This document shows, piece by piece, positions 23,557 through 33,974 of a stretch of DNA of 64,000 nt. Made by a program: the position numbers and the translations under genes. How positions within the stretch are numbered: position 1 is the first letter of the stretch; each line of letters begins with the position of its first letter. The notes beneath the pieces are model-generated. The model searched no databases, was not told the DNA's origin, and saw only the letters and a list, made by a program, of their open reading frames with translations. The stretch comes from Elysia marginata (Eukaryota; Mollusca; Gastropoda; Plakobranchidae), in contig BMAT01010472.1 in NCBI GenBank assembly GCA_019649035.1, forward strand, positions 252,999-316,998, given 5' to 3'.

Positions 23557-24675
23557 AATAGAGAGATAGAGCCAGAAAGGTGGGAGAAAGAGGCGTAAAG
23601 AATGGAAACACAGAGAGAGAGACTGTGGAAGGCAATGAGAGACTGGGGGAGAGGCACTGGGAAAAAAAACAGAAACAGACAGAGAGATGGACAGAAAAGG
23701 AGACAGAGACGGGGGGGGGGCATAGAGAGGCTGAGAAAGATGCATATATGCAATGCAGAGAGAGAGAGACTGAGAAAGACAGAGAGATAAATATGGAGAG
23801 ACTGAGATGGAGGCACTGATAAGATGAGAGAGAGGTAAAGACAGAGGCGGAGAGGCAGACAGAGAGGCTGAATGAGAGGCGAACAGAGACTGAGGAAGAC
23901 AGAGAGACATAGAAAGATACGGAGAAGCAAAGATGCTAGAAGAGAAGGCAGTGAGCAAAGATAGGGACAGAGACAGAAAGACATAGAGACACTGTCGTGA
24001 GAGGAATAAAGAGACTGAGAGATACACACATAGGGCCTACTGACAATGAGGGAGGCAGAGAGAGGTTGAGAAAGAAAGAGAGAAACACAGAGACTGAGAG
24101 AGAGAGAAAGAGAGAGAGACTGATTAGGGCAGGAAGAAACACAGAGACAGGCCTAGAAAGGGGTAGCTAGGAATAACAGAGAGATATACAGACGGAGACA
24201 TCTGACAGAGAAATACAGATAGACAGGGAGAGAGGGGGGAGACTTGAGGAGGGAGAGAGGCAGATGGAAAATTACATAGAGAGAGTGAAGGCAGAGCGAA
24301 TGATATAGAGAGAGAAAGAGTGTGAGCGAATGACATAAAGAGATAGAAACATAAAGAAACAATGAGAAAGATAGACAGAAGATGAGAGGGCTGAGGAAGA
24401 CAGAGAGATAGGCTGAAAGGGGAGTCAGAGATACATCCAGACAGAAAGAGTGAGAGAGAGAACGACAGAAAGCAATGACAGAAAGAGAGACTGAGAAAGA
24501 TAGAGAAACATGAAGAGATAGAGAGGGAGAGAGAGAGAAAGAGGAAGTCAGGGATAGACTGAGAGATAGAGAGACAGAAAGGATTGACAAATATAAGACA
24601 AAGAGGTAGACAGAGAAAGAGAGACAGATGCAGAGAGACAGACAGATAGACAGAGAGCAAGAGAGAGAGCGGGGA
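23557..24675. repeat. 1.1-kb GA-rich (AGAGAC-type) tract upstream of REPS1
   Basis: The plus strand is overwhelmingly purine, built from GAGA, AGACAGAGA and GAGACTGAGA blocks, with a G10 run near 23712. The minus strand gives long Leu/Ser frames (LSLSLS) that are translation artefacts. Confidence 0.95.
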
Positions 24676-25569
24676 GCACAGGCTTAGTTCTTTACGAAAT
24701 CGGTTACTGTCAATGCCCCTGTTCTTGAAAACATGCGGAATTTCCCCCATAAAAATATATTTTATGTTTATGGATACATAGGCTCACGTCTATGTAGCAC
24801 TTCTATGCAGCTAGAGTTGGTCTTTCTTTTTTTACCCAGACAAGGTCACAGAGCACTATACAATGTATTGCCAATGTTGATTTCGAGACCGGAAGTTTTA
24901 CTCGATCTGAATAAAGATTTATGCCCCGAAGGTTTTGAGGTATCAACTGTTACAAAATGCTAGTCTCAAAACTGTTTACGCTATCTCCTACTGAACCGCA
25001 AGTATACACTCTGTGTGACCTTGATCCATTTTCTGTGCCCCTCTCCATCTTCTTTATGTCTCCGTCTCCGTCTGTATATCTATCTCCTCCCCCCCCCCCT
25101 CTTAGTTCCCTTTTCCCCTTCGCCTATCCCCCTGTTGCAAATAATGGCCTACACAAATGTGCTGCTAAGTATGAGGTCTCTTCAAGGCAAGACTTTAAAA
25201 GGTTTTACAATTTCAGCTTTGGGAACCACGAGTCCTTTCACTCTAAGATGCGAGAGGCTGTTAAAAAGTGATATCTTCACAAACTTTCTAGGACAGTTTA
25301 CAGAGGCTTTATCTGTTAACTGCACTGATTTTCCCCCAACAGGCCGACCAATACCTCGTATTTATCTGAAAAGAAAATATTTCTATTTGTAAAAGTAGGG
25401 CTTACTAGAACGTCTATTTCTAACAATCTCATATTTTATATGAGACGCCAATTTTTATCCACAGAGCTGCGATCATGTAGATATGTTGCATTGAGCTTCT
25501 AGTAGAAAGAATTAAGAGATGTCAACGAATAGGCGGCTCATTACGACACGAGCCAATGAATTGACAATA

Positions 25570-25740
25570 ACTGAAAAAGAGCGATCATGGTCTGGTGGTA
25601 GCGGTTGCTTTCGGACTGCAAGGCAAGGCGTTCGAGCTGCAGTTGGGAAAGTCGATACTATTTATTTGGAAATAGTTTTTACACACGTAAACGTGTCCAT
25701 ACAGGCCTTGAGCACCCGGCTACATTGTATATAATGAAGT
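25570..25740 (+). mobile_element. Possible tRNA-derived SINE head (weak)
   Basis: TGGTCTGGTGGTAGC resembles a pol III A box, and GCGTTCGAGCTGC a damaged B box. The middle (GGACTGCAAGGC) resembles a tRNA-Cys anticodon arm. A simple-repeat TCTA tail follows from about 25840. Weak call. Confidence 0.4.
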
Positions 25741-25800
25741 CAGTATCTTATACATTCATACGATATACTGAATGCTGCAGCTCCTATGTGATTTAAGAGT

Positions 25801-25841
25801 AGACAACGGCTCTCCCCCCTCTCTCTCTCTCCCTCTCCTTC

Positions 25842-25914
<73 letters not shown>
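25801..25914. repeat. CTCT and (CTAT)n microsatellite
   Basis: A CT-rich stretch followed by roughly 18 perfect CTAT tetranucleotides to 25914. A short second TCTA block lies at 26124-26143. Confidence 0.97.
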
Positions 25915-25970
25915 AAAAGTAATTGTGCATTAACACAATAATAAAATGCTCAACAATATTGGAGCATGTT

Positions 25971-26123
25971 ATTAATTATAGATCTACTTCCCTAGACACA
26001 GTGTTTATTGGATGTCTCCACTCCTCACTAGGCGTCATATATGGGAATGTGTCTAGGCTCATGACATAGGAAGGAACACTGTGTCTAGGCTCATGATATA
26101 GGAAGGTATATCTATAATTAATA
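25971..26123. repeat. Palindromic element with internal 32-bp tandem duplication
   Basis: The left arm (25971-26005, ATTAATTATAGATCTAC then TTCCCTAGACACAGTGTT) is matched in inverse by 26076-26123, with about 13 extra bases in the right arm. The block GTGTCTAGGCTCATGA occurs twice in tandem (26049 and 26081). Flanked by TCTA repeats. Confidence 0.8.
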
Positions 26124-26404
26124 TCTATCTATCTATCTATCTTTCTCTAACCTACCACACCTCATTCTTACAACCGCTTAAAAACTCTTCTCGATTTAAC
26201 AATTTCAAAGAAGCACCCTTTTAGATGGTAATTAGAATTATTGTTGTTTTCTTTACTACGAAAGATAGGCTTTTTTAAACAAAATTTTCTTTCATAGGCT
26301 TTTAAAGCTTTTTAATGATTTAGCCTCCCTTACACATCTAGGAAGTCATATTTACTGCATTCCACATGACAGGTCCCAGAAATGAAATAGATGGCTCAAC
26401 ATAA

Positions 26405-26635
26405 AATAGGGGGCAGCGTGGCAGAGTGGTCAGCGCGTCGGACTCGAGATCTAGAGGTCGTGGGTTCGATTCCCGACCAGGCCATGTTGCAATGGTCTTG
26501 GAAAAACAATTTACCCAAACGTTCCCCAGTCCACCCACCTTTAAATTGGGTACCCAGTTACAGGCAGCTCTTGAATTAATGACATGCTCCTGCAACACCC
26601 TGTATATGTGTTAAAAGTGGCCTTCAAATAATTAT
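26405..26635 (+). mobile_element. tRNA-derived SINE
   Basis: A box TGGCAGAGTGG at 26419-26429 and B box GGTTCGATTCC at 26463-26473, spaced as in a tRNA. The anticodon-arm region (TCGGACTCGAGATC) resembles tRNA-Ser, but there is no proper variable arm or acceptor pairing, so this is not a functional tRNA. A SINE body follows (TTAAATTGGGTACCCAGTTA). The reverse frame WPGRESNPRPLDLE is the usual spurious translation of such heads. Confidence 0.85.
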
Positions 26636-26639
26636 ACTG

Positions 26640-28950
26640 GTCTACTGGGGCATTAGTAGCGCTGATCTGTGGCGACGCAGTAATACGCTAAGCAACGAAG
26701 TCAAATTTCCCGAAAGGGGTTAACATAGAGTGTATAAAGAAATTTATAGCATTTTCATGCAACTGGCACCTGCAATAGCGTTGCATCGTCAATTGACCCT
26801 AAAGCTTTACCACGCTTCTATCATGTAGAAGGTCCTGTGACTAAATAAGATTTGTACAATGATTTTTTTTTTTTTTGGCAGCCAGTGCAACTCTTTAAAA
26901 TAGACGCTTTATTTTCTCTTCTTTTCGATCTGGAAACAACCCTAGCAACGTTGTTCTAAACCTCCAGTAGCCGATTAAGCGCTTTTATTTGCTTTATTTT
27001 TTTGCTTCTCCTTTTTCAAATCAATGCTGGGCTGTTTCCTTGTTGCGTTTTATTTCTCTTTGTATGCATGTACGCAATTTAAGTTCACTTTTTTCCGCTA
27101 ACCTACTGCCTTTTGGTTTGAATTTTGAATGATAACTAGGATTTTGAATTAGCTTTTCAATGTCACTTTAAATATTGTTCCACTGGAATCGATCATTTAT
27201 AAAGATGAAGGCCGAATCAAATTTGATACATATATTGGATTAAAGACACGCGCTTTATTTTCTTTTGATGTGTAGATATCGACCTCTTGATGTGCATGGG
27301 AGATAGTCTGACAATAAACTGACTTGACACTTAGAGGTAAAGTTTTTAATCATATACCAATATTTTGACTTATGATAGAAGTGTTGCTAAGTAAAGCCTT
27401 CGATTGTCAATGCATGCTGCTTTTCTTATATACTGCATAGTAGGCAAGCATGAAAGGGGTGCCAAGTGGAAGCTTGCTTATTTGCTGTTGTTTTGAAAAT
27501 GAATCCGTGAAGATTCTTAACAATTCATCTGCATTCTAGATCTAAATAGCTGTGGGCATTTGAGAAAATGTTGGGAAGGGGTGCCAAATGTTTCAGCAGG
27601 AGTTTATCAGATAGAAACAGAAGGAAACATTTTTGGAAAGATTGCGAATGAGTCATTACGACAAAAATGACAATTAAAGCCTTAGAAATTTTGTAGCTTG
27701 GCATAAATGACTTAAGTCTAATATTAGCCTATGATATTCAAATAAAATTCAACGTGTGTTACTGCTAGTTTTATGCCACTCTTTGAACAGAAACACGCCG
27801 TCAAAAGTTTGGTGAATTTATAACTGACCTACTACTATTCCTGTGATTTAGTTATGCTAGCACTCGCGCACGAAATAACTAGGTGTATAGGTTATAAGCA
27901 TTTCACTGATTGATTTCACTAGGAAATATTTGGTGCAGCTGCTAGGCAGGTATGTATGTATGTACTCCGCAAAGCTAACGGAGAAAATATTAGCAAGTTG
28001 ATTACTAATACAAACAGAGACAACATTTCATGCAAAGAGATGCTGAAGTCCCAAAGTAACATAGGATTTGAATAGTTTTGAGTTTGTGGTGGCTGTTTCC
28101 CTAACTCTTTCAGCCCTCTCACTGAAGCAGACGAACTTGAGTTTTTTTCAATAGCGGGCTTTTAGTGAGGCCAATCGAAATTTCTGAAAATACTGTTTAA
28201 AATAAAAATATTTATGGGGATACAATATGCTGTGTGTTAAGGGGATAGCGATTCAGATACAACACAGGCTCTCATGAAAAAAAATTGCGAATAGATAAGC
28301 CTTTTTCAATTGAAAACACTTTATCCAGTGTTTTGCGGTTAAATCTGATGATGTTTGCACACTCTACGAGGTTGGCTATTCTGTGCCATTTCATAAGTGG
28401 GCGGAATATTCAGCAACGCGAATACAGAATGAACGTTAAATTTTACAAAAATTATTCATGTATGTTAAATAATGCATGAAGCGCGAGCTTGCTTGGTTTC
28501 TCAACCACCATAATTTCAATACTACCCAGAGCGATTTGGGCTAACAGTAGCACCGCTATTGTGACATAAACTAGGTTGCAGATAGTAGACCTAATAACGA
28601 CTGTGTAAGATACTTGTAGGGACTAAGTCGAAATAAAACAGCGCACACAAAAATCAGTGAAAAAACGCCAAATTTTGCTTCTTTAAAATGACTTCAGACC
28701 GAGAGTTTATTCTTCAAGATTTCATTGAAGGACACTCACGGTTTGTATACTAAAATATTTCATAGGTTACGGTTGAAACTTTTTAATTAAATAAACCATA
28801 CAACTGGTGTACACAGATTGGGTACTAATTTAAGTATTGCTGTATGCATTGCGGCTCCGTTTTTGGCAACGACGTGTGTTGATATGAATAGATGCAATTA
28901 GCAAGTGCTAAAGTAAACAGTGGATGGCAGTCATACACCGGCGATAACTG
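26640..28950. other. Intergenic stretch with no recognised feature
   Basis: AT-rich DNA with only short unsupported frames (62-67 codons), no splice-linked homology and no clear repeat termini. I see nothing to annotate. Confidence 0.5.
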
Positions 28951-28961
28951 TATAACACTAA

Positions 28962-29010
28962 ATTTTTCTTCTTTTTCTTCTTCTTCTTCTTCTTCTTCTT
29001 CTTCTTCTGC
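28962..29010. repeat. (CTT)n microsatellite
   Basis: A TTC/CTT run of about 15 units. It gives poly-Ser and poly-Glu frames on the two strands, which are artefacts. Confidence 0.95.
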
Positions 29011-29959
29011 GACGCTTGCGTTCTGTGTTGATGGGGAGCCAGGTTCAGATAAAAATTTCTTCGGATTCCCACACTTACATAGAATTTTATATGTTCTCAC
29101 CGTCCAATATTTGAGCTTGCACTTCCCGTAACTTTGTTTCTTTAAGTTCCAGAATCAAAAGAAACACTCTCGAGGCTTTACAAGTGTTAAGCGTTTATCT
29201 TGAGAACTGCTGGAGAAATTTGTTTCTCACCTTAATTGATGATCTAACACTGCGGAACAGCGTCTCGAAAACTTAACATGCCTAACATTATATCAATAGC
29301 GGCGCAAGCCTTGTTCCACCTCGCATTCTAGAGTAGTCCTGTTTTCGGGAATCACGTAATATTTCATAGGAAACCTTATATACCCTCATCCAATACAAAA
29401 AAATTGAGTCAAGACTTGTGGACTGCTTTGAGCGAATTTTTAGAGTGCTTCAACTGCTCGGATACTTAAAATTAACCTCCTAAGATGTCTATCCTAGTTC
29501 TATAGCTACCTTTTTCAGTACGTGTCAATGATAAAACTGGGCCTTTTTCTACTTAGGGCGAATTCCACTCTATGATCTATGACTGAGTAGAGCAGCGTAC
29601 TGTGTCTGAAATCATATAATGTCATTATTAGATACGTCGCAGAATTTTAAAACCATCAACCCTAGTACGCATCGATGAGGCCAAGGAACGATACAGTATT
29701 TTGACTATATGTAACCATCGATAAATAGATGATGCTATCCATTTCATATGTTTCTTATTACACTTTCCCTTGTGATTATTCATTATTGTATAGATAGTAT
29801 GCCCTAACCAGGTCTTATAATAATGATCAAGACCTCTTGTTAATCAACCTTAAATAATTTTTCGTCATTATTGGAATATTATTAACGAGAAATTTAAATG
29901 GATAAGTCAGGGCAAGGCGCAAAATTTAGGCAAGTATGACAATTAGATAGATAGATAAA

Positions 29960-30100
29960 TCAGTATAGAGACACAGAGCAAGACAGAGAGAGAGAGAGAG
30001 GGAGAGAGAGAGGAAGAGAGAGAGATATCAAAAGAGAGATACAGAGTAAGAGAGAGAGAGAAAGAATAAAAAGGGGAATAGCATAGACAAACAGACAGGC

Positions 30101-30146
<46 letters not shown>
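29960..30146. repeat. (GA)n microsatellite tract
   Basis: GAGAGA blocks ending in a nearly pure GA run (about 30102-30146). As in the larger tract near REPS1, the purines are on the plus strand. Confidence 0.95.
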
Positions 30147-30148
<2 letters not shown>

Positions 30149-30149
30149 A

Positions 30150-32045
30150 TTGCCAACGTTTTCCGCTTCAGTTATTGATCTCAAATCACGATGCACCTGT
30201 GAGAGATCGCAGTTAAGCCTCGATCTATACTATCCATGTGATAAGCAGTAAACGACTCAGGCCTCAACAGGTGCCGCAAAACACAATACCGCATATATGA
30301 ATTCAAAATAGAAAGCCCACGTATTTGATCGATAAAAAGGAGATCGTAGATGAACGTTTTAGATATATCGTAATAATCGTAGTAAATTGCTTCAGTAGAG
30401 TGTAATACTGTCGCCAGGCTATCAAACGGTGTACAATATTCGTTCTTTTCGGTTCAATTTTTCCTTTTTTGGTGGGTGAGTAGCCTATGGTATTCATTTT
30501 CATTTTAAGCTATCTTTAAAAGCAAAAATGTGCTTAGGTTTACTTTGCTATCTTTAAGTTCAGTCATGCACACAATATTTTGATCTTGTGAAATGAAATA
30601 TTTTACCATTTGGTTGCGGTAATAATCTCTTTAACTACATTGTGTAAGCCGGACCTCAAGCCGCAAAAGTAACGTTTTACACGACTTTAAAATAGACCTG
30701 GGTTACTCATTTTCTCTCGTACCATAACTTGTGGTATAGTTAGCTCAAACAAGCGTCAAATAACTGAACTCTTGTTACCGTATATCTGTTTTGGCTTATT
30801 TCATATTCATAAAAATTTATAGAACCTACATAATCATCTAAAGACGATTGTAATATAACCAGCACACGAAATACATATATGTATAAACCTGCTACCGTTT
30901 AAGTTAAAGCACATCTCTCCCACTAAGATATACGATAAAGATGAAGAATTCAGTTTCGTATCTCTGTAACATAGGCCTCTCTTATGAGTGTGACTGTAAG
31001 GTATCCTTTATCAAGACATGAAAACCAAATTCTTCATCACCCCCCCTCCTCCTTCTTCCTTCTCACCATCCTCACCCTTCCTCTAAAGATTTGTTCGAGT
31101 CTAGTGACACGTATCTCTAGGATTTGTGTCAAGTACTGTCGACCTTCGTGAGCCTACCCCGAGAACCAAGCAGGCACAGGAGAGGTTCAACAGACACTAT
31201 GCCTAATATAATTCGAGGATATCAACTGACGAGATTGGGCACATAAAAATTTGTAAATCACGTCTCATAACTCTTGTCCATTATCTTCTTGCTTTTAAAA
31301 AAAATTCTGTCGCTCTTTTTTTTTCCTGCTCAAGAGGTTTAGTTTAGATGACCTGTGGCTAATACGCTAGGAAACTAATTTTTTATCAGTTTTTTTTGTG
31401 ACATCTAAGATGCAAAACACGTTGAAGGGTTCACGCTGCAAGGTCTATGTGGCAGAGATTTTGTGTTGCTTCGCAATAACTTTGATGTCATCACTACATT
31501 TTTCTGACCCTCCTATACATGAGGTTGACTCGAAATCGAATTTTCTCTAAATACTCAATACCCCCAATACCGTTGTGATCTGGGGAGTTTCCTGTTGCCA
31601 GTATCTTTCGATCTCAGTGTTCTCTGTCCTCCTAAAAGTGTCTTTTTTCTGAAGTGCCAGTCCTAGAATGAGCAGTGTCTGGAGAGTTGGCTGTCACATT
31701 TTGTACGTTAATTTCCGGGCTGCCCAAAAGTCCTTCTACAGAAAACGACAAACATAATTTTGATTTTGGAACCGGTACCGTTGGTGCCGGCTATGTCCAA
31801 TCCAAATCTAGCTATGTCTTTTAGTTAAGAATTCTTATGAGCTACCTTTAATTTAACTTAATCTTCAGGCTCAAAGTTTGAAACCTACTGAAGTGTGTGT
31901 CCAAGAAAAGTGTTTCATCCTTATTTTGAATATCAGATTTTTATTAATCCACGCCCGTTTTGTTACTTTGCTGTCTTAACTTTATCATTATTTGACCAAA
32001 AAGACGACCGACTGAAGTAGAAGGTGCAAAGGTACAGGTAGGCCC
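30150..32045. other. Intergenic stretch with no recognised feature
   Basis: No frame, tRNA or repeat that I can support. The part next to 32050 may be the 3' UTR of the minus-strand retrotransposon that ends there. Confidence 0.45.
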
Positions 32046-32049
32046 ACAA

Positions 32050-33970
32050 TTCAATTAGTAAAAAAAGGGCCTAGGCCTCAAAGCTAGATCTGCTAGCCCA
32101 AGATTCACTTCTGGTACGCTTTTCAGCATTCGCCATCCGCTTGGCCTGTCTCTAAACAGCTGCTCCCTCTCTGATAAGATATCTCCAGATAGACCTGTTT
32201 TAAGCGGTGGTTTCCAATCGGACTGTGCTGATGTTGCAAGTTTGGAACAAACTTCAGGGTGTCTTTGAGGCGAAGCGTCGGTCTTCCTCTTAGCCTCTGT
32301 CATACTAAGAGTTCGCTAGAGAAAATTAATGTTTTGACAAACTATCATCTGATGTGCGCACCAGGTGTCCTGACCATCATTCTCCGGAAGCGTGTTACCA
32401 AAGTATCAATGCCTTGCATCTCGGCTATTTGAAGCGCTTTGACCATGGGGCAAGTTGCGTCCTTGTTTTACCCCATTGTAGTCAGAGAAATCGTCTTCAT
32501 TCTTTCCATTAACTAGACCATCATGGAAAGACCGCATTACCTGCACCATCTGGGGGGGGGGGGGGGGNNNNNNNNNNNNNNNNNNNNNNNACGAGGTAGG
32601 ATACGCCACGGGCATGAGGTCAACCAACAGGATGTAAATATCCTTGTCTTGCTCTTCGCACTTCTCTTGGCACAGAATACCAAGTCATCAGTACCTCTGT
32701 TTCTTTTTTTCCGGAACCACATCGGCTTTCGGGAAATGTCTCGTCAAGAATGTGAGTGTTGAGTCTGCCTGAAAGGATCCTGTAAAAGATTTTGCATGCT
32801 ATGCTCAAAAGGGAGATTCACACAATAATTATCACTGCTGGACTTGTCACCATTGCCCCTGTACAGATGTACAATTCGAACATCCTACAAATATAGGGGC
32901 AGACATCCTCCCCTTCAACACATGCGAAGAAATTCATTAAGCTTATGAACCAGCTACTGGCCACCAGTCTGGAAAACTTCAGGTGGATACCGTCGGGAGC
33001 CTGCTGCTTTGCCACTGCCACACTGCAACTCTTTGATTGCCTTTGCCAATTCAACGTCTGTAGGTATGTAATCCAGTTTCAACCAAAGGGGCATTTTTAA
33101 CCTCATTATTAGTGAGAATATCGCCTTGCGGATTTCGTATTGCGGCTGCACTTCTTTCTGATGGTGTTGCAATATAATGTACTTTTTTCAGGCTTTAATA
33201 AAAAATATCGCACTCTTTGAGTCAGCATAGCTATGGGTTTCTTCTAATTTTCTGTTCCTCCGTTCGTCTTTCAAACCGCGCAATTGCCTCTGAAAGTGAA
33301 AGTTTCCTCTGAGAGCGCTAAACCTCTCCCCTTTCGTCAGATTGTTTATAGGCAAGCTAGGCACTGTGCGCAAAATAATTCTTAGCGATGAGTTCTCGAT
33401 TCTCCATGTTATTGTCATAAAACCAGTCCTGGTGTTTTTTCCCTTAAGACTTTAAAATATCCCTTGCAGCGGAATCAACTTCATTTCTAAACTTTGTCGA
33501 GTTTTCCTCTATTTTACAACCGCAGAAGGTTACATGTTTAGAGCGTTTTGAGAATTCACACTGTAACGCTGTTATAAGGCCTGAGTTTGTCTGACATCCA
33601 GTTTCTTTGGTGGTTTCTTGCCCTGTGCCCTTCTTTTTCTACGAATCTGAAAGTTGGCTTTGGATCGGAGAAAGAGATGGTCGGTTGAGCATTCAGCACC
33701 TCTCTAAATTAGCTCTTGTGATATGAAAGTCACTGACGTTACTTTGCCCATTTATGTTGAAATTAAGCTGATCCCAATGCTAAGATCCCGGTTGCATCGA
33801 TGTGGTCTTGAATCCATCCTTGAGTTTGATGGTGATCGTGACCCAGAGACTTTGCCAGGAACAGAGAGACAGTAGGACTGTGCCGTTGGGTTTTTCTTGT
33901 CCAATGCCATGGCGAACAATGATTCCTGTCCAGATTTTACCCAATTTTAAATTTCATGCACTGTAAACAA
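32050..33970 (-). mobile_element. Non-LTR retrotransposon remnant (endonuclease end, partial RT, C-terminus; internally deleted)
   Basis: Read on the minus strand from 33970 down, frames with shifts show the endonuclease end (RHGIGQEKPNGTVLL; RGAECSTDHLFLRSK), an RT-side segment (KAIKELQCGSGKAAGSR, PPEVFQTGGQ), RT motifs (LSGRLNTHILDETFPESRCG, VMRSFHDGL, NGVKQG) and then at once a C-terminal piece (AEMQGIDTLV; NRSIWRYLIREGAAV). The RT palm with its catalytic YADD box is absent between NGVKQG and the C-terminal piece. Several stops and frameshifts; a 23-N gap lies inside. Dead copy; clade (CR1/RTE type) not assigned. Confidence 0.85.
32552..32590. other. G16 run and 23-N assembly gap
   Basis: A homopolymer G run ends directly in N. 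It falls where the retrotransposon's RT frame should read a conserved aspartate box, so the local sequence is unreliable. Confidence 0.95.
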
Positions 33971-33974
33971 CCGA

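Noticed and set aside
23517-24750. Long Leu/Ser-rich minus-strand open frames (up to 208 codons)
   Set aside because: Translation of a GA microsatellite; the LSLSLS pattern follows base composition and shows no domain or splice context.
24733-25392. Plus-strand frames of 76-125 codons between the GA tract and the SINE
   Set aside because: Overlapping in different frames, partly low-complexity (CTCC-rich), with no recognisable motif.
26411-26485. Functional tRNA-Ser gene
   Set aside because: A and B boxes are good, but acceptor pairing and the long variable arm are missing and a SINE body follows.
26338-26614. Frames reading WPGRESNPRPL or VAEWSARRTRDLEV
   Set aside because: Spurious translation of the tRNA-derived SINE head, common in invertebrate gene predictions.
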